Assembly (NCBI GenBank): GCA_012727555.1
Contig: JAAYGT010000027.1
Location: forward strand, 1 to 64,000
Origin: Alcaligenaceae bacterium
GTDB lineage: Bacteria > Pseudomonadota > Gammaproteobacteria > Burkholderiales > Burkholderiaceae_B
Direction: 5' to 3'
DNA: 64,000 nt
A program made the translations under genes and the position numbers. This document shows, piece after piece, positions 44,820-52,901 of the stretch. Under the pieces are notes generated by a model that was given only the letters and a program-made list of their open reading frames with translations, did not search any database and had not been told where the DNA came from. Numbering within the stretch: the first letter of the stretch is position 1; the number at the start of each line of letters is the position of its first letter.

Positions 44820-45809
44820 TTACTTCAGCAGGTCTTTGACGCCGTCACGCTCTTCGAGCAGTTCGTTCAGCGTGAAGTTCATGCGGTCACGTGAGAATTC
44901 GTCGATTTCCAGGCCTTGAACACGGGTATATTCGCCATTTTCGGTGGTGACGGGTACGCCGTAGATGATGCCTTCGGGAATGCCGTAGGAGCCATCGGAA
45001 GGGATGCCCATGGTGACCCATTTGCCGTTCGAGCCCAGCACCCAGTCACGGATGTGGTCGATGGCGGCGTTGGCAGCCGATGCAGCCGATGACAGGCCGC
45101 GTGCTTCAATGATGGCGGCACCGCGTTTGCCCACGGTGGGGATGAACACCTCACGGTTCCAGGCTTGATCGTTGATGATTTCATCAATTTTTTTGCCGTT
45201 CACGGTTGTGAAGCGCGTGTCGGGGTACATGGTGGGCGAGTGGTTGCCCCACACGATGAGATTGTCGATGTCGGCAACAGGAACATTGGCTTTGGCGGAC
45301 AACTGCGACAAGGCGCGGTTGTGATCAAGACGCAGCATGGCCGTGAAGTTCTTGGCTGGAAGATCAGGAGCCGACTTCATGGCAATGTAGGCGTTTGTGT
45401 TGGCCGGATTGCCTACAACCAGAACCTTGACATTGCGGCTGGCGACATCGTTCAGTGCTTTGCCCTGGGCGGTGAAGATCTGGGCATTGACGCTGAGCAG
45501 GTCTTTGCGTTCCATGCCGGGGCCGCGGGGGCGTGCACCCACCAGCAAAGCGACATCGGCGTCTTTGAAGGCTTCGCGGGGATCGCTGTGGGCGGTCATG
45601 CCGGCCAGCAGGGGGAACGCGCAGTCATCGAGCTCCATCATGACGCCCTTGAGCGCTTTCTGGGCTTTTTCGTCGGGGATTTCCAGCAACTGCAGAATGA
45701 CCGGCTGGTCTTTGCCGAGCATTTCGCCCGATGCGATACGGAACAACAGTGCGTAGCCGATCTGGCCTGCAGCGCCGGTGACGGCAACACGCATTGCGGG
45801 TTTGGACAT
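44820..45809 (-). CDS. mdh: Malate dehydrogenase
   Basis: The 329-residue NAD-dependent enzyme of the cytosolic-type MDH group oxidises malate to oxaloacetate. The nucleotide motif is [39 protein letters not shown] holds the substrate arginine, [14 protein letters not shown] precedes the catalytic region, and [13 protein letters not shown] includes the catalytic histidine. It is divergent from gntR, sharing a 280-bp control region that contains the 21-bp palindrome. Confidence 0.97.
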   Translation of the reverse strand: MSKPAMRVAVTGAAGQIGYALLFRIASGEMLGKDQPVILQLLEIPDEKAQKALKGVMMELDDCAFPLLAGMTAHSDPREAFKDADVALLVGARPRGPGMERKDLLSVNAQIFTAQGKALNDVASRNVKVLVVGNPANTNAYIAMKSAPDLPAKNFTAMLRLDHNRALSQLSAKANVPVADIDNLIVWGNHSPTMYPDTRFTTVNGKKIDEIINDQAWNREVFIPTVGKRGAAIIEARGLSSAASAANAAIDHIRDWVLGSNGKWVTMGIPSDGSYGIPEGIIYGVPVTTENGEYTRVQGLEIDEFSRDRMNFTLNELLEERDGVKDLLK

Positions 45810-45963
45810 GAGGAGATCTCCCGAAAGATTTAAAGTGAAGGGTAGGGTGTAAAAGCCACAGTTTAAATCGTTTGGCTGATTCCTTCAGCCCAGGCGGCTA
45901 CCTTTTACTGACCCTTGGCCTTGGGTAAAACGGTGTGGGATGTGCTTTTGCACTCAACCGTCA

Positions 45964-46015
45964 AGCGTATCGAAAACTTGGGCTCAAGTCAAACGTCTTA
46001 TATCTTATATAAGAC
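45964..46015 (-). promoter_or_regulatory. mdh promoter with GntR-type 21-bp operator (copy 2)
   Basis: The palindrome at 45995-46015 is identical over 21 bp to that upstream of acnB. On the minus strand, 2 nt later comes TTGACT (-35, 45987-45992), then 17 nt, then TACGCT (-10, 45964-45969). The divergent gntR-sdh side starts at 46090, so one operator may serve both directions and include autoregulation. Confidence 0.75.
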
Positions 46016-46089
46016 ACAAGACTGTTAGACAAAAACCGGTTTCGCATGCAACAATGCCACCTTTTGCTGATGTCCTGACCGGAAACACG

Positions 46090-46857
46090 ATGTCCGAAAG
46101 CGCTACCTCTGATCGAGCTCCGCTGGCCGAACGCAATGCCAGTGCGGCATTCAGCCCTCTGTACCAGCAAATCAAGGCGTTGTTGCTGCAAAGTCTTGAT
46201 CGTGGTGAATGGAAGCCCGGCGAAGCGATTCCCAGTGAACTTGAGCTGGCGGGACGCTTTCAGGTCAGCCAGGGAACGGTTCGCAAGGCCATCGATGAGC
46301 TGGCCGCCGATAACCTGTTGATCCGTCGCCAGGGCAAGGGTACTTTCGTGGCCACCCATCATGAAGCCCGGGTCAGGTACCGGTTCCTGCGAATGGCGCC
46401 CGACGACAACCATCAACCCGTTTCAGGCAGCCAGATTCTCGAATGCCGCCGCATCAAGGCACCGGCCGACATTGCCCGACTGCTTGATTTGCGTTCGGGT
46501 GAGACAGTGGTGAACATGCGGCGCGTTTTGTCATTTGATCAGGTTCCCACGATTCTTGACGACATCTGGTTGCCGGGTGCGGCGTTCAAAGGCCTGACCG
46601 CCGATTCCCTGGATCGTTATCGTGGCCCGCTGTACGGTCTTTTTGAGTCCGAGTTCGGTGTCAGCATGGTACGTGCCGAAGAAAAGATCAAGGCGGTCGC
46701 CGCATCCGATGATGCCGCAAAGTGGCTTCTGGTTCAGCCGGGTTCGGCTCTTTTGCTTGTTGAGCGCCTGTCGTACACCTATGGTGATCGTCCCATGGAA
46801 GTGCGTCGAGGCCTGTACGTTACCGAAAAATTTCACTACCGGAACACACTGAATTGA
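46090..46857 (+). CDS. GntR-family (HutC/UTRA) regulator of TCA-cycle genes
   Basis: The 255-residue protein has a GntR winged helix (SPLYQQIKALLLQSLDRGEWKPGEAIPSELELAGRFQVSQGTVRKAIDELAADNLLIRRQGKGTFVA, about 22-88). A UTRA ligand domain follows (about 105-245). The ATG at 46090 lies downstream of the palindrome at 45995. Its location between mdh and sdhC, and the identical palindrome at acnB, suggest that it regulates acnB, mdh and the sdh-gltA operon. The effector is unknown; UTRA domains bind small organic acids or sugars. The function is inferred from context. Confidence 0.88.
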   Translation: MSESATSDRAPLAERNASAAFSPLYQQIKALLLQSLDRGEWKPGEAIPSELELAGRFQVSQGTVRKAIDELAADNLLIRRQGKGTFVATHHEARVRYRFLRMAPDDNHQPVSGSQILECRRIKAPADIARLLDLRSGETVVNMRRVLSFDQVPTILDDIWLPGAAFKGLTADSLDRYRGPLYGLFESEFGVSMVRAEEKIKAVAASDDAAKWLLVQPGSALLLVERLSYTYGDRPMEVRRGLYVTEKFHYRNTLN

Positions 46858-46977
46858 GTGTTGTATCGCTGTTGCTGTCCATGAACCGGTCAGTCGATTT
46901 GATACGCATGCCCTAAATCGGTGAAAATGCTGGTTGCGTTTAGCCAAAATTCCATTTGTTCAATCCTCGAGGCCATC

Positions 46978-47391
46978 ATGTCCGATTCAGCTTCAAAGCC
47001 GCGTCCGCAGTATCGCAATATCAGCGTGCCGCAGATTCTCGGTTATCACCTGCCTCTGGCGGGTAAAACGTCCATTTTGCACCGCATAAGCGGCGCCTTG
47101 CTCTTTCTCTGTCTTCCGCTGGTCATTCTTCCGCTCTTTGCGCTCAGTGTCACGTCGCCTGAAAGCTTTGCAGCCATGAAGGCCTGGGTCGATAATCCAT
47201 TGTTCAAACTGGTGCTTCTTGTTCTCATGTGGGGGTACTTCCATCACTTCTGTGCTGGTGTTCGCTACTTGATCCTTGATCTGCACATTGGCGTTGACAA
47301 GGTCTCTGCCCAGAAGTCGGCAGGCGTGGTTCTGGGGGTCAGTCTTGCCCTGACCGTCATTTGTGGTCTCAAACTTTTCGGAGCGTGGTAA
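46978..47391 (+). CDS. sdhC: Succinate dehydrogenase cytochrome b556 subunit
   Basis: The 137-residue membrane anchor has three transmembrane helices (about 38-58, 70-92 and 110-135). SILHRISGALLFLCLP is the quinone-site region and HHFCAGVRYLILDLHIG carries the heme histidine. It anchors the SdhAB catalytic pair in the inner membrane and passes electrons to ubiquinone. Its stop overlaps sdhD (TAATG). It begins 120 bp after gntR. Confidence 0.95.
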   Translation: MSDSASKPRPQYRNISVPQILGYHLPLAGKTSILHRISGALLFLCLPLVILPLFALSVTSPESFAAMKAWVDNPLFKLVLLVLMWGYFHHFCAGVRYLILDLHIGVDKVSAQKSAGVVLGVSLALTVICGLKLFGAW

Positions 47392-47771
47392 TGGCTCAAG
47401 AACGTATCGGCCCTCGTCGCCTGGTGGTGGGTGCACATTACGGCACCATCGATTTCATCGCTCAGCGTATTACTGCGGTCATTATGGCCGTCTACACGCT
47501 CGTGCTCTTTTTCGGAATTATTTTCACCTCTGAAATGAATTTCGAAAACTGGCGCGGTCTGTTCACTTTTACCTGTCTGGGTATTCCGGCAGGGCAATTG
47601 CTGGCCACGCTGGCCTTCTTTTCGCTGGCCTGGCATGCCTGGATCGGTGTGCGCGACATCTGGATGGACTACGTCACTGCTGCCGGCGTTCGTCTGTTGC
47701 TCCAGGTTCTCACAATTCTGTGGCTGGTTGCTTCTGTCGTGTTCTTTGCAAAAATCATCTGGAGTCTATAA
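47391..47771 (+). CDS. sdhD: Succinate dehydrogenase membrane anchor subunit
   Basis: The 126-residue second anchor has three membrane helices. Features are GAHYGTIDFIAQRITAVIMAVYTLVLFF and FFSLAWHAWIGVRDIWMDYVTAAGVRLLLQ, with the histidine of the heme/quinone site in AWHAWIG. It overlaps sdhC by one base and is followed 3 bp later by sdhA. Confidence 0.95.
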   Translation: MAQERIGPRRLVVGAHYGTIDFIAQRITAVIMAVYTLVLFFGIIFTSEMNFENWRGLFTFTCLGIPAGQLLATLAFFSLAWHAWIGVRDIWMDYVTAAGVRLLLQVLTILWLVASVVFFAKIIWSL

Positions 47772-47774
47772 GCC

Positions 47775-49550
47775 GTGACTGCTGTCAAGAAATCCTTACC
47801 GCGCCGCCAGTTCGATGTGGTGGTCGTTGGCGCCGGCGGTGCCGGCATGCGTTGCTCCTTGCAACTGGCTCAGGCAGGCCTTTCGGTTGCCGTGCTCTCC
47901 AAAGTGTTTCCCACACGTTCGCACACGGTGGCCGCTCAGGGCGGTGTCAGTGCCTCGCTGGGCAACATGAGCGAAGACAACTGGTACTGGCACATGTACG
48001 ATACCGTCAAGGGGTCCGACTGGCTGGGTGACCAGGACGCCATCGAATTCATGTGCCGCGAAGCACCGAATGCCGTGTACGAACTCGAACACTTCGGTAT
48101 GCCTTTCGACCGCAACCCCGATGGCACCATTTATCAGCGCCCGTTCGGTGGTCATACGGCAAACTGTGGTGAAAAGCCTGTACAACGCGCCTGTGCTGCG
48201 GCCGACCGTACTGGTCACGCCATGCTGCATACGCTGTACCAGCGCAACGTGTCAGCCCGTACCCACTTCTTTGTCGAGTGGATGGCTCTCGATCTTCTGC
48301 GCAACGAAGACGGCGATGTTCTGGGCGTTACTGCCCTTGAAATGGAAACCGGCGAAATCTACATTCTCGAAGCCAAGCAAACCGTGCTGGCAACGGGTGG
48401 TGCCGGCCGCATCTGGGCGGCCTCAACCAACGCTTTCATCAATACGGGTGATGGCATGGGCATGGCCGCACGTGCCGGTATTCCTTTGCAAGACATGGAA
48501 TTCTGGCAATTTCACCCCACGGGCGTGGCGGGTGCCGGTGTGCTCATCACCGAAGGTGTTCGCGGCGAAGGCGGTATCCTGCTCAACAAAGACGGCGAAC
48601 GCTTCATGGAGCGCTACGCCCCCACCCTGAAAGACCTCGCGCCCCGCGATTTCGTTTCCCGCTCCATGGATCAGGAAATCAAGGAAGGCCGTGGGTGTGG
48701 TGATGGCAGTTATGTGGTGCTCAAGCTCGATCACCTGGGCGCAGACACCATCAAGAAGCGTCTGCCTTCCATCCGTGAAATTGCCATCAAGTTTGCCAAC
48801 GTCGACCCCATCAAGGATCCGATTCCCGTTGTGCCGACCATCCACTACCAGATGGGTGGTATTCCCACCAATATCTACGGTCAGGTGGTTACAACAACGA
48901 ATGGCCAGAACAAGATCGTCAATGGTCTGTATGCCATTGGTGAATGTGCGGCCACATCGGTGCACGGTGCCAACCGTCTGGGTACCAATTCCTTGCTTGA
49001 CCTCATTGTTTTCGGTCGTTCGGCAGGTAATCATATTGTCCAGACCCATCCTGAACGCCAGAAGTCACATCAGCCCATTCCTGAGTCCTCCATCGACCGC
49101 TCGCTCAATCGTGTCAATGCGCTTGAAAATCGTGCATCCGGTGAAAAGACCCAGGACGTCGGTAATTCCATTCGTGCCTCGATGCAATACCACTGTGGCG
49201 TGTTCCGCACGCTTGAATTGCTCAACAAAGGTGTGGAATCGATCGAAGGTCTGGCCGAGCAGGTCAAGAAGGTGCATTTCAAGGACAAGTCAAAAGTTTT
49301 CAATACAGCGCGTATTGAAGCCCTTGAGCTTGAAAACATGATCGAAGTTGCACGAGCAACGATCAAGTCGGCTGCAAACCGCACGGAAAGCCGCGGTGCA
49401 CATGCCCTGAACGATCACCCCGAGCGTGATGATGAAAACTGGTTGCGTCACACCTTGTGGTATTCGGAAGGCAGCCGCCTTGATTACAAGCCGGTGCAAA
49501 TGAAACCGCTGACTGTGGATTCCATTCCGCCCAAAGCGCGTACCTTCTAA
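47775..49550 (+). CDS. sdhA: Succinate dehydrogenase flavoprotein subunit
   Basis: The 591-residue catalytic subunit starts with GTG. VVVGAGGAGMR (16-26) binds FAD, and the FAD is attached covalently to His50 in TRSHTVAAQGG. HPTGVAGAGVLITEGVRGEGG and GGIPTNIYGQVV, plus GECAATSVHGANRLGTNSLLD, form the active site. It oxidises succinate to fumarate. The length and C-terminus (IPPKARTF) are standard. Confidence 0.97.
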   Translation: MTAVKKSLPRRQFDVVVVGAGGAGMRCSLQLAQAGLSVAVLSKVFPTRSHTVAAQGGVSASLGNMSEDNWYWHMYDTVKGSDWLGDQDAIEFMCREAPNAVYELEHFGMPFDRNPDGTIYQRPFGGHTANCGEKPVQRACAAADRTGHAMLHTLYQRNVSARTHFFVEWMALDLLRNEDGDVLGVTALEMETGEIYILEAKQTVLATGGAGRIWAASTNAFINTGDGMGMAARAGIPLQDMEFWQFHPTGVAGAGVLITEGVRGEGGILLNKDGERFMERYAPTLKDLAPRDFVSRSMDQEIKEGRGCGDGSYVVLKLDHLGADTIKKRLPSIREIAIKFANVDPIKDPIPVVPTIHYQMGGIPTNIYGQVVTTTNGQNKIVNGLYAIGECAATSVHGANRLGTNSLLDLIVFGRSAGNHIVQTHPERQKSHQPIPESSIDRSLNRVNALENRASGEKTQDVGNSIRASMQYHCGVFRTLELLNKGVESIEGLAEQVKKVHFKDKSKVFNTARIEALELENMIEVARATIKSAANRTESRGAHALNDHPERDDENWLRHTLWYSEGSRLDYKPVQMKPLTVDSIPPKARTF

Positions 49551-49568
49551 GTCGTACAGGATACCGAA

Positions 49569-50285
49569 ATGAGCCAAAAACGCATCGTTAAATTCGAAAT
49601 TTATCGCTACGATCCCGACAAGGACGAGCGTCCTTATATGCAGAAGCTCGAGGTCGAGCTGCAGCCCACCGACAAAATGCTTCTTGATGCCCTGATCCGC
49701 ATCAAGAACGACGTCGATGACAGCCTGGCCCTGCGCCGTTCGTGCCGTGAAGGTGTGTGTGGTTCCGATGCCATGAACATCAACGGCAAGAACGGTCTGG
49801 CCTGCACGACCAACCTGCGCGAATTGAAAGAACCGATTGTTCTGCGTCCGCTGCCAGGTTTGCCCGTGGTGCGCGATCTGATTGTCGACATGACCCACTT
49901 CTTCAATCAGTATCACTCGATCAAGCCGTACCTGATCAACGATACGCCGCCGCCCGAGCGTGAGCGTCTGCAAACGCCCGAAGCCCGCGAAGAACTCGAT
50001 GGTCTCTATGAGTGCATTCTGTGTGCCTGCTGTTCCACGTCTTGCCCATCGTTCTGGTGGAATCCCGACAAATTCGTGGGTCCGGCAGGCTTGCTGCAAG
50101 CCTATCGTTTCATTGCCGACAGCCGTGACCAGGCCACCGGCGAGCGTCTCGATAATCTTGAGGATCCTTACCGCCTGTTCCGTTGCCACACCATCATGAA
50201 CTGTGCCGATGTCTGTCCGAAGGGCCTGAATCCTACCAAGGCAATCGGAAAGATCAAGGAAATGCTGGTTCGCCGCACAATTTAA
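49569..50285 (+). CDS. sdhB: Succinate dehydrogenase iron-sulfur subunit
   Basis: The 238-residue subunit holds three clusters. The [2Fe-2S] ligands are in [22 protein letters not shown]. The [4Fe-4S] and [3Fe-4S] ligands are in [16 protein letters not shown] and [17 protein letters not shown]. It passes electrons from SdhA to the membrane quinone. It sits 18 bp after sdhA. Confidence 0.97.
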   Translation: MSQKRIVKFEIYRYDPDKDERPYMQKLEVELQPTDKMLLDALIRIKNDVDDSLALRRSCREGVCGSDAMNINGKNGLACTTNLRELKEPIVLRPLPGLPVVRDLIVDMTHFFNQYHSIKPYLINDTPPPERERLQTPEAREELDGLYECILCACCSTSCPSFWWNPDKFVGPAGLLQAYRFIADSRDQATGERLDNLEDPYRLFRCHTIMNCADVCPKGLNPTKAIGKIKEMLVRRTI

Positions 50286-50300
50286 GGTGGCCTTCTGCCC

Positions 50301-50561
50301 ATGACCACGTTGTCAGAACTGGACCGTACCCGCCTGCGTTGGCGGGCACGACGCGGCTTGCTCGAGAACGATCTGATCATCACGAAGTTTCTTGATCAGT
50401 TCGAACTCCAGTTAACCGATACCGACGTTACTGCCTTATCCAAGCTGTTCGAGATGGGTGATAACGATTTGCTCGATGTGCTGCTGGCCCGTACTGCCTT
50501 ATCGGGTGAATACAATACCCCCGATATTCGTCGTCTGGTCGAGCAGATGCAGAAGCTATAA
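50301..50561 (+). CDS. sdhE: Succinate dehydrogenase assembly factor SdhE
   Basis: The 86-residue helical protein promotes covalent flavinylation of SdhA. The RGxxE motif appears as RRGLLENDLI, and the fold motif MGDNDLLDVLL is conserved. The location between sdhB and gltA is usual for Burkholderiales. Confidence 0.95.
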   Translation: MTTLSELDRTRLRWRARRGLLENDLIITKFLDQFELQLTDTDVTALSKLFEMGDNDLLDVLLARTALSGEYNTPDIRRLVEQMQKL

Positions 50562-50600
50562 CCGCACGTAAAGCTATAAATTCACATAAGGAAGATTGTG

Positions 50601-51908
50601 ATGCAATTGTCAGACAAGAAAGCTACGCTGTCATTCTCCGATGGCAGCCCTTCCATTGACTTCCCCGTGTACCAAGGTACGGTGGGCCCGGATGTCATTG
50701 ATATCCGCAAGCTGTATGGCCAGACCGGCTTGTTCACGTACGATCCCGGCTTTCTGTCGACTGCATCGTGCGAATCGGGCATTACCTACATTGATGGTGA
50801 CAAAGGTCAATTGCTGTACCGTGGTTACCCCATTGAACAACTGGCGGTCAACTGCGATTTCCTGGATATCAGCTACCTGATCCTGAATGGCGAATTGCCT
50901 AACGGTGCCCAGAAAACCGAGTTCGATTCACTGGTTACCCGTCACACCATGGTGAACGAGCAGTTGCATTTCTTCCTTCGTGGCTTCCGCCGAGATGCGC
51001 ACCCCATGGCTGTTCTTACCGGGTTGGTCGGCGCTTTGTCGGCCTTCTATCACGACTCCACCGACATCACCAACCCTCATCACCGCCACGTTTCGGCCAT
51101 TCGCCTGATCGCGAAAATGCCGACACTGGTTGCCATGGCGTACAAGTACTCCCAGGGCCAGCCGTTCATTTATCCGCAGAATGATCTGTCGTACACCGGC
51201 AACTTCCTGCGCATGATGTTCGCTACGCCTTGCGAAGATTACAAAGTCAATCCCGTTGTCGAGCGTGCGCTTGACCGCATCTTCATTTTGCATGCCGATC
51301 ACGAGCAGAACGCATCCACCTCAACAGTGCGTTTGTGCGGTTCATCGGGTACCAACCCGTTTGCCGCCATTGCAGCCGGTGTGGGTTGCCTGTGGGGTCC
51401 AGCTCACGGCGGTGCCAACGAAGCCTGCCTGCAAATGCTCGAGGAAATCCAGGCCAACGGCGGCATTGCCAAGGTTGGCGAGTTCATGGAAAAAGTGAAA
51501 GACAAGAACTCGGGCGTGCGCCTGATGGGTTTTGGTCATCGCGTGTACAAGAACTACGATCCCCGTGCCAAACTCATGCAGGAAACCTGCAAGGAAGTGC
51601 TGGGTGCGCTGGGTCTGGAAAACGATCCTCTGTTCAAGCTGGCCATGGAACTCGAACGTATTGCGCTCGAAGATCCTTACTTCGTCGATCGTAAACTGTA
51701 TCCGAACGTTGACTTCTATTCCGGTATCGTTCAGCGCGCCATCGGCATTCCTACGTCCTTGTTCACAGCCATTTTTGCATTGGCTCGTACAACAGGCTGG
51801 ATCGCACAGTGGAATGAAATGCTGTCGGATCCCGAGTACAAAATCGGCCGTCCCCGCCAGCTTTACAGCGGTGCCCAGGTGCGCGGCGTTCCCACGAGCC
51901 GCGGTTAA
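50601..51908 (+). CDS. gltA: Citrate synthase (type II)
   Basis: The 435-residue hexameric-type enzyme condenses acetyl-CoA with oxaloacetate. Catalytic residues lie in [22 protein letters not shown] and [15 protein letters not shown], and an N-terminal NADH-site region ([26 protein letters not shown]) is present. AAGGAAG 6 nt upstream favours the ATG at 50601 over the in-frame GTG at 50598. It ends the gntR-sdhCDAB-sdhE-gltA group and is followed by a terminator. Confidence 0.97.
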   Translation: MQLSDKKATLSFSDGSPSIDFPVYQGTVGPDVIDIRKLYGQTGLFTYDPGFLSTASCESGITYIDGDKGQLLYRGYPIEQLAVNCDFLDISYLILNGELPNGAQKTEFDSLVTRHTMVNEQLHFFLRGFRRDAHPMAVLTGLVGALSAFYHDSTDITNPHHRHVSAIRLIAKMPTLVAMAYKYSQGQPFIYPQNDLSYTGNFLRMMFATPCEDYKVNPVVERALDRIFILHADHEQNASTSTVRLCGSSGTNPFAAIAAGVGCLWGPAHGGANEACLQMLEEIQANGGIAKVGEFMEKVKDKNSGVRLMGFGHRVYKNYDPRAKLMQETCKEVLGALGLENDPLFKLAMELERIALEDPYFVDRKLYPNVDFYSGIVQRAIGIPTSLFTAIFALARTTGWIAQWNEMLSDPEYKIGRPRQLYSGAQVRGVPTSRG

Positions 51909-52215
51909 GTTCATGCGTTCGGTACAGCCCGGTTTCGGGTTTGTACCGGTCTCCGGGCTTTATCAACCGTTTTGTCGTACAGACCAGCCTTCATGGCTGG
52001 TTTTTTATCGCCTTTTCGTTGTTCTCTTGCCGGGCGGCAGTGCGTCAGTACTCATTCAGGATGTGTGTGTGTGGCCTGCAACGTTCAGGCCCAATCGTCT
52101 GCCAGATTCCCGCTCATGGCCTGAATCGTGTGTTGCGCGTTCAGCGTGCATATTTCGAAAACACCGCGCAACGTTTATAGTTGGCTGTTGGTAATAGTAT
52201 TGGAGCCACAGGAAC
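51909..52215 (+). other. 307-bp region after gltA
   Basis: The region holds the gltA terminator (51983-52006) and an imperfect hairpin, CGGTACA / TGTACCG, at about 51920-51946. It must also hold the promoter of the DUF2799 gene, for which no strong box was recognised. No gene is supported. Confidence 0.5.
51983..52006 (+). terminator. Intrinsic terminator downstream of gltA
   Basis: ACCAGCC (51983-51989), loop TTCAT, GGCTGGT (51995-52001) and a run of six T form a classic terminator. Confidence 0.9.
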
Positions 52216-52767
52216 ATGAAGCGTGTTCTCAAACCTTTTTTTCTGGCAGCTGCCACGGTAACGTTGCTGGGGGGCTGTGCCAGCATGACCCCTGAAGAAT
52301 GTCTCAGTGCCGACTGGTATCAGCAAGGCCTGCATGATGGTGGTCGGGGTCAGTCAATGGCGCTGGTTGAAGAGCACCGTGAAGCGTGCGCCAAGGTGGG
52401 GGTCGAGGTTGATATCAACCGTTACAGGGCAGGCCGTGAAGAGGGGTTGCGCACTTATTGCACGCCTTCTGTGGGGTTCGATGAGGGTCTGCGCGGCAGG
52501 TACTACAGCAATGTCTGTGCGCCCGCTCTGGAACGTACTTTTCTTGATTCTTACCGTCAGGGTCGGCGTATTTACGAGGCACAACAACGCGTCGACAGCC
52601 TGAAAAATGATCTGAATTCGAAGCAATATGCCCTGGAGCGCGCTAAAGATGACGACAGTCGGGCCCGAATACGTCGTCAAATGCGCGATCTTGATGACAG
52701 CTTGCGTCGCGCACGCGATGATCTGTACTACGCAGAGCGTGCGGCGCGTGATTACCGATCATATTGA
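52216..52767 (+). CDS. DUF2799 family lipoprotein
   Basis: The 183-residue protein has a lipoprotein signal (FFLAAATVTLLGGC, Cys21). DUF2799 features follow: CLSADWYQQGLHDGGRGQ, CAKVGVEVDINRYRAGREEGLRTYCTPSVGFDEGLRGRYYSNVC. The last 60 residues (AQQRVDSLKNDLNSKQYALERAKDDDSRARIRRQMRDLDDSLRRARDDLYYAERA) are likely coiled coil. It is probably attached to the outer membrane, and the function is unknown. It has its own transcription unit between gltA and cydD. Confidence 0.88.
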   Translation: MKRVLKPFFLAAATVTLLGGCASMTPEECLSADWYQQGLHDGGRGQSMALVEEHREACAKVGVEVDINRYRAGREEGLRTYCTPSVGFDEGLRGRYYSNVCAPALERTFLDSYRQGRRIYEAQQRVDSLKNDLNSKQYALERAKDDDSRARIRRQMRDLDDSLRRARDDLYYAERAARDYRSY

Positions 52768-52782
52768 TAGCTTTCAGTCGAT

Positions 52783-52796
52783 TTGTTCCAGATCAA
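52783..52796 (+). promoter_or_regulatory. Candidate FNR/Anr box upstream of cydDCABX
   Basis: TTGTT-CCAG-ATCAA matches 9 of the 10 defined positions of the FNR consensus TTGAT-N4-ATCAA. A TTAAAT at 52824-52829 could be the -10, placing the box near -46, close to class II activation. Cytochrome bd genes are commonly oxygen-regulated. No FNR gene is in this window. Confidence 0.4.
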
Positions 52797-52901
52797 ACCC
52801 TGGCTGATAGTTCTTGATTTCCATTAAATAAGAATTTACTAATTTAGTGAATATTGTTATTGTGATGACATTGCTGAATTACCAGGAACAGGACAAAAAT
52901 C

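Noticed and set aside
50553-50579. Direct repeat AAGCTATAA at the end of sdhE
   Set aside because: Two copies 18 bp apart, but the first is the last codons of sdhE and the unit is short and A+T-rich; chance is sufficient.
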